Positions 31,030 to 44,181 of a stretch of 64,000 nucleotides of DNA are shown in pieces. The DNA comes from Motacilla alba alba (Eukaryota > Chordata > Aves > Passeriformes > Motacillidae), in the NCBI RefSeq assembly GCF_015832195.1, contig NC_052017.1:13468790-13532789 (forward strand), read 5' to 3'. The number at the start of each line of letters is the position of its first letter. Position 1 is the stretch's first letter. Made by a program: the position numbers and the translations under genes. The notes beneath the pieces were generated by a model, which saw nothing but the letters and a program-made list of their open reading frames with translations, searched no databases and was not told the origin of the DNA.

Positions 31030-31860
31030 GTTGTGCTGGTGGAAGCGCTGTGACAGAGGCTTCGGAGATGCTGGCAGGGCGATAGAGCGGTCAGATGGGG
31101 GCCTGCGGAGCCGGGGGCTCGCTCTGCTCTGTCGCGGCGGCTGTACAATCGCAGCCTGTGCTGCGCTGTGCTTGCTGTAACGCGGCGGAGCGATGCCGCG
31201 CTGGGTACGTGCATGGGAATAGCTCCCGTCTGCACCAGAAACCTCCTGCTGTGCTGCTTTCCCGCTTTCTGATTCGGAAAACATGACCTTTTGTTCCTCC
31301 TGGTTACAAAGGGAGCTACATTTACACGATTCTGCCGTCGCTGTGCCCCAGGTGCCGCCAGTTCCCGGCCCGGGAGGTGCCTGGGGAGCGGCGGGGCCGG
31401 GAGGGGGAGCTGCGGGCTCGGCGCTGCCGGCCCGGCCCGGCCCGGCCCCGCCGGGAGCGCTGCGTGCGGCCGCGCCCGGCGCCGGTGTCAGCTGGGGACA
31501 GGCGTGCAGAGCGGCGGGGATGGCCCTGGGCGGCCGGGGATGGATGGCCCTGGGCGGCCGGGGATGGCTGTCTCTGGGCGGCCGGGGATGGATGGCCCTG
31601 GGCGGCCGGGGATGGATGGCCCTGGGCGGCTGGGGATGGCCGTCTTTGGGCGGCCGGGGATGGATGGCCCTGGGCCGCGGAGGAGGCGATGCTGGCGGCG
31701 CACGGCGGGCAGGGCGCAGCGCGGAGTCGCGGAGGCGCTGCCCGGGGAGGCGGGTCAGGCGTCTGTCCTGCTCTGGCAGATTTGCTGTTACTGCTGGAGC
31801 TCAGTCAGTCGGCTGACAGCACTTTTTTTTGTGCGGATGTAAACAAGGCTGCGAGTAGAG
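31030..31860. promoter_or_regulatory. intragenic CpG island
   Basis: Roughly 800 bp with very high G+C and abundant CpG, in sharp contrast with AT-rich flanks on both sides; the densest part is 31330-31760. It contains many GGGCGG GC boxes and a CGCGGCGGAGCG stretch. A donor-like CTGG|GTACGT follows at 31205. Such islands normally mark promoters active in the germline or early embryo, so it may start a short PARD3 transcript, or an antisense RNA toward 30967. No TATA box is evident. The long open frames in all three + frames here result from the GC content and the 24-bp repeat, not from a gene. Confidence 0.75.
31516..31679. repeat. 24-bp GC-box minisatellite, about 6.8 copies
   Basis: Tandem array with unit GGGGATGGATGGCCCTGGGC followed by GGCC. 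Units: 31516 (20 nt, lacking one ATGG), 31536, 31560, 31584, 31608, 31632 and 31656. Units at 31560 and 31632 share a variant centre (CTGTCT / CCGTCT), so the array looks like a duplicated 72-bp A-B-A block. The first six units each carry a GGGCGG GC box. Because 24 is a multiple of three, each frame repeats an 8-residue peptide. Confidence 0.93.
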
Positions 31861-34800
31861 TGGGTGTCGTTCACGCGTTGTTTGTCCTAAATTCAGAGGG
31901 AAGCATTCTGCCTGCTCATTAATAGTTAAAATAAGACTGATTTTTTTCCCCCCCAAAGGATTCGGTTATTCCATAAAATGCTTCCTGTATTATATTTTCC
32001 TAAGGGTGTATGGGTCTTTATCTCTAACATGTAATAAACTTCTCTTCATCCTTCTCTAGCACCATTAAAGCCACAAGCCCTTTGTTGTAAAAGTATACTA
32101 ATGAATAGAAATGTTACAACAAGAACAGAAGTCTTGTGTTTTCCCTTCATCATGCATCATCCATTTTAATTAGACGAAAGGGTGGTGAGTACTGTGACAA
32201 GAGTCTGGAATTAAAATCATTAATTGATGTCAAGCTGACGAGAGACTGCTAACATGAATTTACTGACAGCAGGAAAGAAATTAACCTTATTACTTTATTT
32301 AGTACATTGGGACTATTTATTATTCTTTCCTGTGTAAGTTCAATGTGTTCTGTTAGTGATGATAGAGAAAGACAAATAATTAATAAAACCTACACTGAGT
32401 TTTATTACCTCCTATCAATGACATTGGGATGAAAACCACATCAATAATTTACAAAAAACAAACCCACCGCATCCTTCTAATCAATGCAACTCATCAAAAC
32501 TGTTGCAGCAATATTTTTGATATTTTTGATGAGTATAACAGGCTATGCTCTCTAGCCAAGTAGAATTGCAAAAGTGATTTGATTTAAAACTGTGCCTTAG
32601 TTTCTTAATGTCAGTGTTGCAAAAAATGAAACATATTTTCTGCAGCAGTGACATTGATTGGAATAACTGTCTGGTTTGATCATCATTGGAAGGTCAGCCT
32701 AACAAAGATGAGTTTTAATGTTAAGCATCTTTATTCTTTAGATGAAAGAGTACAGCAGTGTCTTACAGAATGACAGCAGCATCCTATAGATAATTTGTGA
32801 CCCAAAGGTCATAATAAAAGAATAGAGGGAAGGTCATCCTGTAGTAAAGGCCATCTGGAACTGTTAAAGTATCAGATGGAGTAGGGGCTGAACAGCAGGA
32901 CACTCTTGGTGTCTTTCCAGATTTCCCAGAGAGACCATAATATTTTTATTGGAAAACCCCAACTTTTTTCCCCCTTAAGCAAAATATTTTCATTGAGCAG
33001 TTTCATCTTACTTTAAGGAAAAAAAGACAGCATACTGTGATAAGGAAAGGATTTTTGTTTCTTACAGTGTCTAAGAGTTATCTGTGTTTTTGAAATAACT
33101 CAAAGATTCAGCTTTACTTTTGCTACTGCTGTATTTTGATGCCACTTAACAGCTTTCAGAAAAACTGTTACCTCTAAGACCATTATTACTGCAAACATTC
33201 AGAATATAAGTAATTAGTGAAGTTTTCTGTTAAAACTTTCACCTTCTTCCCATCCTGTAACAGAGGAGAGGAAAAATTCCTCAGTGATCAGAAAATCAGG
33301 GCAATATGTTTCTCATTCTCACTTACTTTTTGATGGGGTCTGCTTGTTTCAGTTTCATGGAGATTTGTAGCGTTGTTTTTGGCAGTGGTTTTTTACATAA
33401 TGGATAAGGGTGCAGGATATGAAAAAAAAAAAATCAATGGCAATAATTTTTGGAAGAGAACACAGAAGTGAAGCATGTGAATATTGAGCTTTGGAAAAAC
33501 ATTTCAAGCCAGTTCCACTTCATAAAAATACTGATTTTGGGAGCTATGTAAATTGAAGCTTTTGTAGAATAATAGTTACTGGAGTTGTTTTTCAAACAAA
33601 ACACCATATACTCTCTAGCTACATATTGTAATTATGGAGATTTTAAGACATTGTGTTAAAAGCATATTTTCTCTATTATTTTTCTATAGTGATTCAACAC
33701 ATTGCACTGGGCAAGGTTGAGCGAAGTCCCATGCAGTATATTGAAAAAAAACATAATTTAGGTGGTCTTTATAATATTCTGTGTTATAAATTAGTATAAG
33801 GTGTCTTGTAGATCATATAAATTCACTACTCTCTTAGACATATTAGTTCAAAGTAAAAGCACTAAGATGTTTCACTTTAGAATGCCTGGAACTTCAGGCT
33901 AGGACAGCAGCATGTCGTCTGATGTCATATGAATTCTCCTTTAGTGGCAGAGTTACTGTGGCAAAGAATATTTGAGAATTACAATAGCTGTATAGTAGTT
34001 ACTAACTTACTGAACTTATTCTTGCTGCATTGAACAGAACTCAAAACCTGTCAGGTTTTCCACACTGCACTACAGCACTCAGTAAAACAAGGCACTAATC
34101 CTACTCCTTTTCCTAATTCTTACATGTAGCAGCAAGTATTTGACTAGCCAGAAAGACACCTAATGATGCATTCATAACAGGCAGATCCATCCTCCCTCCA
34201 CACCACAGCTGCAAACTTTATTTTGTAACCAGTTACTAGAAGATACCTTTTAGGAATTATTAGACAGCTGGCTCTGTTTTTGGCCATGCTAGAGATTTGT
34301 GCTCTCAGTACTGTGACACAGTAAGGCTTTAGAAGTGAATCCTCAGAGGTGTTGTAGGTGTGAATTTGAGGGTCCTGAGCTAAGGTATTGACTTATAAGC
34401 TATATTCTTTATTGGTTTGGGTTTTGTTTTTTTTTTTCTTTACCTTTTCTTTCATCTTCAGAATATAAGACTCACATAATCCTTGCTTTGTGGTGAGGTT
34501 TTTCATTGGTTTTTGGTCACTTCATACTGTTTCATTTTCCAACTTCTAGATTAGGCTATTTTATATGTAGTACTCTAGAAACACAGAGCAAAGGGCCTGA
34601 AATAGAGCTAGCAGCAGAATTTTGTGCCCACTTTTGTTACTAGACTTCAGCTAGAGGAGCATGGCAGGTGGATAGGCTCAGCTCAACCAACTGATAAGAG
34701 TATTGGGGCTCAGCCTTCAGTTGCTGCCTGCAGTATCTGGGAATGACTGATTTGATTCATGGTATGATGTATGGTGCCATTTGAAATGTGGTTTGCCTAT

Positions 34801-36369
34801 GTCATTTGCTTCTTGCACACACAGGAGCAGCTGCTCCTTACACATCCAGCTGCAGAATTCAGATGTTACCCGCCAGTGCTGCTTTCTGAAATTGTTCTCC
34901 AGCTGGGGAAAAAAAAATGTACGGGAAGAAATGGTCCAAGCAAGTCTGCATTAAGGAGGAAAGCAGAGCCCTTAAAGCAAGGAGGGATGAAAGCAGGAGC
35001 TTGTGTTTCACCAGTGTTGTGTTTTTGCAATAGTTGAATATCATGATCTCTTCCTTTCTACTTCCGTCCAGCAGAAGAGTTACATAGGAGATTAGAGCTA
35101 AGATAATCTAATGATGAAGAACCTGTTGTCATAGGTGTAAATGTCAGCCTTTCTGGTCAGTTTTGTTATGCAAAAGAAAAACTGATTTCCATTTTACTTC
35201 CAGACAGCAATGATATTCTTTGATGCAATATAGTTCCCAGCAGGGTAACAGTTTCATTTGCTCATTTGGGTGATCCTCCGCTGCTGGAGTCACTGATCCT
35301 TGGATCAGGCATGAAAATAAGGACAGAAAATTTCCGCCAAGGTAGTGTTTGTTTTGGAGACAGGAGGACCTATGCTGCCTGTGTACCTGAAACATTCTCC
35401 TTTGGTTGAAACATATTCTTTCAAAAAACAGCACAGCAGGCAAACCCTCCACCCTAAAATGTGGCAGACTGTTAACTGTAAAGTCGGCTGAAAGCTCCAT
35501 TGAAGTGTAAGATAATTTGCAGATTTTTTAACCCAAAGTAAGCAAGGATTTTCACTTGTTTACTGCAACATCCAAGAAAGGTTTGAGATACTGACAAACC
35601 TGCTGACATGGACGTGCCTTCACTTTGTAAAGACAAAGGGTGAATCAAGAAGGTCAGGTGATAAGGGAGGATGGGGGTGAAATATATGAGATTCCACAAG
35701 GTTAGAGGAAATAATTTTAATGTCTCCTTTAGTTTCATCAATGTCACTTGATTTCAAATTGGTGTTTGCACTTCACCTGCTCATATGCATAATATTTACT
35801 TTCTCTCCTGCATTTTTTCATTTCTTTACGTCTTCATTTGTATTTTGCTGCCTTCTTTAATAGCCTTCTTTAATATAACTCCTTATAAAAATGAGCATAA
35901 TGTTCTCTCCTTAATATATTAGGGCACTTAAAGTAATCACCTTATCACCTTTATCCTTCACCTTTTTTTCTTTTTTAACTGCAGCCCTCCTGGGTTGTAG
36001 CTCATTAAACGTTTTTGAAATTCTCATGCATCTCTTCTGATTTGAGGAGGGGGGATCTTCAGAGAGACAGTAAGTACTTTCACATATTCTAATTGGCAGA
36101 TAGGCTGTGATTGTTGAAGGAGAAAGAAAATTAAGACTGTCTGATTATGTAGATACATTTCTTTAATTTAGAGATGATGGGCAGCCTTTTAAATGAAAAA
36201 AAATGTAGTCCTTGTTATATTTCTCAGCTGTTGTAGAACCAATGCATAGGAAAAATATGTATGCAAAATTTCTGTGTAGGTGCAGAATTATAGATCTTTA
36301 AGAGAGACCATGTCACTTTTTCAAGGGAGTATCTGCAGGGTATGTCATCCCTGCAAGATGTTTGTTTCA

Positions 36370-36441
36370 TCCTGGTTGTTTTTTGTTTGGTTGGTTGGTT
36401 GGTTTGTTTTGGGTTTTTTGTTGTTTTTTTTTTTTTTTTCC
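36370..36441. repeat. T-rich / TTGG low-complexity tract
   Basis: GGTTGGTTGGTTGG followed by TTTTGGG and a run of about 18 T. Simple-sequence DNA with no coding content. Confidence 0.85.
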
Positions 36442-39400
36442 TTAGTTTACAATAAACTCCACAGCTTCCTATGGCAGTCTTTTCCACTGCCTTTTGTTTA
36501 GGAAGTTGCCCTGCTCACAGTATCTTAATTATTCTTACTTCAGTTAAATACCTAACACATTATTCTTTTCCTCTGGTGTTTGCAGATGGCTGTTATGTCC
36601 CCACTCTGTCTTTTCCTTTCCCAAACAGCTTGTTGTTGCTGACTCATGTATGTTACCCAGTAGAACTTCCAGATCCACTCTTGAAAAAGCAACTCATAGA
36701 TTTTTTCGCTGCTTTTGATTGTTTATTTATTTGAACTATGTAAATTACATTCTAGTTGCTGTTATTTAAGTTAGTTCTATTCTTGTAGTCTACTCTGTAT
36801 TTCAAAAACATTTGAAATCTTAATCCTTTCCTCCAAAGTTCCTTTATTTGGGTTTTCTGCAGATTCAGTAGTGTTTAATAATGAAAAACCCTGAGTGAAT
36901 TCAGAGTGATCCACATAGAAAATATCTCAATCTCTGCATTCTGGTGACTGTGAATCTATTCTCTAGATACTCTGTAGGAGCAGCCTTGTTCAAGCTATTG
37001 CATCCATCCCATAGCTGTTTTTCTTAGCCTGGGTCTGTTTCTGCTCTGTTCACAAGGCCATTTCCCCTCTTTTAGAAGGGAATCTGACTGACTTTAACCA
37101 CATCTGTTCTTGATAATTCTATGGTAGCTACTGCTTGTCCCATTGCCTCCTCTGTGCTTGCTAGTAGTTTACTTAAGAAGGGACTGGAAGTTAAACTCAA
37201 GAGTCTTTAATTCTCCTCCTTCTCTGAGGTATGTTTGACTTTTCCTAGTTTTTTAGTATTTTAGCTGTCCTCAACAAGTTCTCCTAGTTGCTGAAAAAGT
37301 CTGAGGCTGCCTCAGATAATTGTGTGTGTCAGATGAACTTCAACTACCTTAACCAGTTTCTAGCTACTTTTTTTGCTGGTATATTGAAGATATTTTTGTT
37401 ATTGGTGATAGTCAATTATGCTGGTCATCTGCTTGCAGTCAACCATTTCAGTGAAGACAGATGCAAAGGGAAAAACCATTAAGCCTCAAGTCTCCTCAGC
37501 ATCATCTGTCAATATCCTTCCCTCACTGCTGCGCAGGGGAGCAACCTTTTCTTTGCTCTTCCTTTTACTGCTAATGCAATTACTCAATGATTTATTGTCA
37601 TCTTTAAAGCTCCCTGCTACTTTTATTTCACATTATGCCTTGGCCTCTCTGATTTTGTCCCTGTATGCTTGTGCAAACTGACTACATTTTGCATGTGTTT
37701 CCTCATGTGTCTGAGGTCAGAGGATGGTCATATTTCAGTCAACTGGTCACACATGTATATCTATAGCAGATAAGGCAGAACTCTTATTTTTATTTTTTTT
37801 AATGACTTGAAAAAGTTGGGTCTCTAGCCTTTCAATTAAAAAATTATATTTACATGGCAGTATTTTCTGACTTTTTAAAAAAATGTGTTTAAGTTTTGAA
37901 TGAAATGGGGGGAAATGAGGAAGAGGAGGTGTCTTTCTTATTTACGAGCTGTGGCTGTTGGTGGCCAGGATTATCCATAGTGCACAGTGATCCTTTGGAA
38001 TGATTTTCCCAGGAAAGCAGATGGCTCTGCTGAGGGGTGGTTATAACTGTGATAACTGACTAGCTCTAATCATGGCAAGAAAAGCTAAGTGTCATATGCC
38101 GGTTCAGAGTGAAATCACAGTAATGCCTATAATCAAGGTACCCTCATTAGAAGGGTAGCTGTCAGAAAAATTCTGCTTGGCTCCAGACAAAGGTCAAAGA
38201 AAAATACAGGAGAGGACAAACTCCCGTATTGACTTGATTGCCAAAAATTAGAAAAAGGGCCATTAAAGCCCTGAAGGCAGTAGAGAAGGTTGGGGGAGGA
38301 ACAGTGAGACCTGGTGTGCTGTGCCTGCAAGGTATTTTTCACTAGCAAAGAAGGAGGGGACAGATTTGACAAGATCTGGCTGCTGGCCAATGCACTTTCT
38401 GACCTCTTTATTAGAAACGATATCTGGCAAAAATTGGACTGAATGTGTTCATCCCGCTGGACTAACTCGAACAAGCTGACTGGCTTTATAAACGTGTTGT
38501 TGTTTTTCTCTGTTTCCAATCCATCATCCCAGCGCATGCCAGTCTGATGGTAGAAGAACTGAGAACTGGCAGCCGTGAATGGCTTGTCATTAAGCTTCTG
38601 TCCTTACACAATGCTGTTTCCATCTTTAATAAACATTGTCAGCCATCTCACATATGTGGAACTGCAAGCGTTCAATACTGATTTTGTAAATGAGTGAGTC
38701 CCGGTGGAAACGACGAGGGTGTGGATTATCACTTGGGCAATAGCTGAATCCTGGCAGCAGCAGGAGGATTAATTGAATTGACCAAGCAATTGCACACCAG
38801 AAACAGCAGCCAACTTTTTTTCTGCTCATAGGGGAGGACATTGCTGCCATTGCAGTGGCAAATGTAATGTACTAGCCATGAATATCCTTCCCATGCTGTG
38901 TTCATCAATTAAGATAAGTAGTGATTTTTTTGCAGGGACCTAAATCACTAATATGAAAAAATCCAAACAAAGGAGACTGAAGGTCCCAGGGAATTTGAGA
39001 TATATTTATATTTTACTCCTAACTTTAGATGAAATTAGGGTTGATTTCTTTTGACAGCTTTGCTTATTCACTTTTACCAGGAACAGCTCATCCAGCTCCA
39101 TGGATTTGACTTTTCTGTTGCTGAAAAAAGTTAAGGTATAGTTCAGAGAACTGCAGTAAACATTTAGCTCAGGGTGGAATTGAATCCCAAATTAATACGA
39201 TTACTTAGTACCCGCATATGAGTTACACGGCTAAATGCCCTTTGTGGTCAAGGAAGGGCTACTCAACACAGTTGGTAGAGCCTGGAGAAGGGTTTGGTCT
39301 CACCTTAAAATGTCCACATTACAGGTGTTTGGCTGAGCTGTGTGCTGGACCATGAAGCAGCTGCCTGGTGTGATTGAGTCTTGACCAGCTCTCCTGGGAG

Positions 39401-42400
39401 TTCAAAACGTACCTTGATACCTAAATTTAGGTGTCTAAAATGGTAGTTGCCTTCATCTGAAAGCTGAATATCACTCACAGTTTACAAGAAGGGAGCAAGG
39501 TAGCTGCTGTTTCCTGGGGACAGCCATGCAAAAGCTTTTGCCTTCTTTTTGTGACCACCATTTCATGTGCATAGGAATTGCGGTACAATGGGTATGTCTG
39601 TCATTACTGGATTAGCTTGCAATGAAAAGCTCTTCTAACAATTATAGGAAGTTCTGCAGCTAACAATATTGTCATTTGAGGCAGTTATCATTAGCTTTTG
39701 AATTGAATGGCACACAAATGCATGAGGATAGTTTATACTGAACATTATAATTTGAGTCTCAAAAGTGTGACAGTGCGTTGTTGACATTTTCAGTGTTAAC
39801 ACTTCAGCAGGAAGGGTTTAGAAACTTCTTGGGATAGCTTTTGTATTTTTAAAAGTTCAGTTTAAATACTGAAAAATTGATTAGCAGTTTCTGCAAAAAC
39901 TCTTTGACGATGGAAAGAGTTATGTGAATGTTAAGCATTAGCATTATTATTATTGTTATCAAACCACCACAAAATCCTTAGGACGGCCATAAATCCTCAA
40001 AATTAGCTGATTTGAAATCTCAGACACAGGCGTTTTTATTGTGCCATGTCATGAAGGAATACAATTCAGTGAAGACAGCTTAATACACTTATCCACATTA
40101 TGAAACCAAAGCACTGTGGTCAAACACTTCTCCAGATACTGGATTTAATTAGCGGGGTTGTTGCTGATTAGGGCTGAAGCACAGAGAGAGTTCTAGGTTC
40201 TCATCTGTGCTGCACAGTGTGTTTACATAACCATTTTAATCTTCCCCACAACAGTCTGCACTGGCATTTCCCATATACATACTTGATGTGGTATGTGCTA
40301 ACAGATGATTTAGGGCCCATCAAGCATATACACACATGAGCACACAGAGGGGCCAGCATAAAATACAGCATCACATTAAGTTCAAGTCCTTATATAAAAA
40401 TATATTCAGAGTTAAAAGCTATTATAATTCAAAAGGGATAGTGCAGTATTCAGCTGAGAGCTTTTATTCTTTTCAAGAATATGCCTACATATTTTTCCCT
40501 AGTCATTTGCTTCCTTCAAGCTGAAAGATATAATGTTTAAATGTGGTATGTCCTTGAAAAGGCAAACCCAAACATATTTTAAACCATGTTCAAAATTATG
40601 TTAAGCAATTGAAATACCTATACTTTTGCATGTGAAAGTGCTAGCATTTTCACACTGGCTTAAATGTAAAGCACAAAAGAATAATTAAGAGAAAAAAATT
40701 GGAACATTTTGGGTTTCAGTATAGCCAGACACCTTATACCTTTAATTTTAGTGTTATCTTTTGTTAAATGTTATTGCAAACAGTTACTGGGTACTTTGTT
40801 TATAATTAACAAGAAGATTAATGTGTTTAGAGTCTGATTTTTAATACTATGTATGTGTATTCATACATTGTATTAGCAGTTGTAGAAAATACTCTATAAA
40901 AATTTTCCTGGTAGATGTGGACATAATTACTTGCATAACACTTCAGCAATCAGTTCTTTCCTACTTGAATGGGAGTAAGTATCCCTCATAGAGCCATGCA
41001 TGGGAAAACCTGAATGCTCTGGCTGCAAATGGCTCAGCATCCAAACTGTAAAAGAGCCAATAAGCAGATGCAGGAGAAAAGGTGGTTCACATGAAACAGG
41101 GAGCACTCATGTCTGCACCTGTGGGGAGCGATGTGATCTTCATGGTCATAAGTCACAGAAGGTCGCTGCCCTCTCCCATAGCAGTTTGTGTAACAAAGGC
41201 AGATATCACCTGTAGCCACCAGGTAATTCTGTTTTATAAGCATTTCAGGTAACAATGTTTTCTTCAGATTGAATTACTCTATGCCACATTATTGTTACAC
41301 TGTCTGATTTCATGCACTGAAATTTTGGTTATCTAAAATACATGGATTTTTTTTTTCCTTCAAATTGGTGTCAGACAGTGTTCCCATATGTGATGATAAA
41401 TGATTCATTTAAAGGAAAATTAAAGCTACCAATGTCTAAGAAATTTCTGATTTCCTTTGCTTCTCCCATTCAGAGGGCAAATATCATTGGATAGATAGTA
41501 GATTTCAGTAGGTAGTAGTAGAAAGATCATTTCTTCACAGAGTAAAAAATACTGGACTACAAATTGGACCACAAACAGACTACAAATTGGGAGGTAAACT
41601 ACAGTGAGAGGAATCAACATGCACAGGTGATTTTCAGACCTGCTTTTCCTCCTAATAGATACCTTCCAAGTGGTTAAGGCTGTAACACTTCTGAATTAAC
41701 AGTTTTGGGGTATTGGTGAAGGTAAAATATGTTTTTCTTTTAAAATAGACCTGCAAAAACCCTGTTTAAGTTTGAAATGAGTTTTGCATTTAAATTTGAG
41801 TCCCTCTCCACTGTAAATTAAACAAAAAACAATTCCAGACTGATGCTGCTGAAATTGTAGAGGAAAATTCTCTCAGTTGACTAGTGTTATTGTTTTCACT
41901 TCCATTTTTCTCTATTGAAATAAAAAGCAACCAATAAAGAAAATAATTTTAATATTTGCAAAATTAAAAAGTTATGTTAGTTTAAAATGAACTTTTAATT
42001 TTTTTTTCTTTTACTGTGACTGAACATGGGGCATGTAAATGGATCATTGAACCATCAATGTAGGTGGCTCTGTCTGTTGAAGGTAATTCAGTCAATCGGT
42101 TGTATCCCAAATCACTATCTATGGTCAATGCTTTCAGGATTTGTGGGGGAAGACATGTCTGTGTATCCATGGCATCCCTGTATTCCCTTACTTTTTTATG
42201 GTGATCTTTGTAAAGCAACAGTTTGCTTGGGACTCAGTCTGAGGAAGAGCCATTTCTGATATTCACATACCAGCTCAGGGCTGGATTCACATGCTTGATC
42301 ACAGGTGACTTGTGTCATTTGGGCTGTCACAGTCTCTGGGACTTCAGCACGACCTGGGGGAGTCCTTGCCCAGCAGCCGCAAGTCCATCAGGATTACCTG

Positions 42401-43917
42401 GGGATGTCAGGTGGCCAGAGCTGTTTATTTTTGAGCAGCTCAATCAAGGCTGGGTATCCAAGCTCCTGAGGAAGACCTAAGCAGCAGCATCAAGAGTGTC
42501 TCTAGAGTGACTTCTTTCATTCTCTGACACATGGATGGTTCCTGACTCTGGAGTCCGCTGCCAACAGCTCCTGGCTGCCGTAAGGGGAGCCTGCACACAT
42601 GGCTGCTCTGAGCTCAGCTGGTGTGAGCACTGGGATTTCATGTCTTTATCTGCAGTCTGAATTCCACCCTTTGTGTATCTCCTTTTGTTTTTTGCAAATC
42701 AAATCTTGAAGGGGCCAGTTTAAAATTCCCAAGAATTTAAAGTTACCTAACTTTAAGGCTTTTCAATTTTCAGAAGAGTTCAGGCTTGCTTTCAGAAGAG
42801 ACAGAGGCTTTGAATGGGGCTGTTCTTGTTGAAAGTTGGCAAACAAGATGTCCTTGGAAATGGCACACAGCAGAGAGGCATAGAGCTGTAGTCTGCATGG
42901 ATGGATGCTGTCACTCTGTAGCCATGGCTGTATTAGATGAAAAAGGAGTGCATTTTACTAATGGAAGGGAGGAGACAGCTTCATTTTGTGATGATGACAG
43001 AGCATTAAGCTGGTCTGGGGCGACAGTGTAAAGGGGGGGTGCGGTCAGTTCGCTGTGCATATGTGTGTGCAATACATCAAATTTTGTAAAATACCAAAGA
43101 GACTTTGAAGCCCAGATCAAATTTTTGTAATAGCTTTATGTGCTTTTGAAAGTATGACCTCTGCTCGATTTGTGCTTGTCAGATTCCTAAATGTCATCTG
43201 TTTCTATCTGTCACTTTTTATCATACAGCTAAATTAGTGCACATAGATATAAACCCTGTCCAGCATCACCTTTCATTTGTAACTTTAACACAAGGCACTT
43301 TCTGAGAAGATGCAGCCTGCTTTTGAGAGATGCCAGATTCAGTCTGTTTATATTTTTTTAAAAGCATGCACATTTCAAAGGAAGCATACAGGAATCTGCT
43401 TGTGTTGTTTATTGCATGCATGCAAACATGAATATATCCATGTGTCCTATCCCTACACAGTTTTAAATTTTGAAAAAAAAATATTTTTGCAGTACTAAGC
43501 TAAGAAATTACATCAAAATTCCTCTCTAAATACATGCATTAGAACCATTAAATCTGGTAAGTTTTGATGGAGTACAATACAATATGAATGGTGTCAGGCC
43601 AGGTAATAGCACAGGCATCCTAAGAAGCATGAAATGATAGATTAACTCTGTTTACCAGCAGCTATGGCTAGTCATTATTTAGCTAATAATGAAACAAAAG
43701 ACCGTGGGTAATCAGATGTACTCCTTAAAGGCCAGTGTTGATTGTTAGTGTTGCTTCAATCTAGGCTTCAATGTCCAAGGTAAACTTGAGACCTCATGCC
43801 AAACTGAAACTGGAAACCTTCACTGGTTTCCATTAAGATAGGCTACCTAAAGTGTGTGCTAACTGCTGCTTTCAAATGCCTCAGGGGGGACGTCCATCGG
43901 TTTCAGCCTTCTCTTAA

Positions 43918-44181
<264 letters not shown>

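Noticed and set aside
31186..31204. ATG CCG CGC TGG just before a GTACGT donor, a possible short first coding exon
   Set aside because: The phase (0) would put a stop soon after joining the 43926 exon, so it cannot encode an in-frame PARD3 start; at most a non-coding first exon.
31283..31922. Three overlapping + strand open frames of about 180 codons
   Set aside because: All three frames stay open because of high G+C and a 24-bp repeat (a multiple of 3). The peptides are low-complexity Gly/Arg/Trp/Pro repeats with no domain, so no gene is called.
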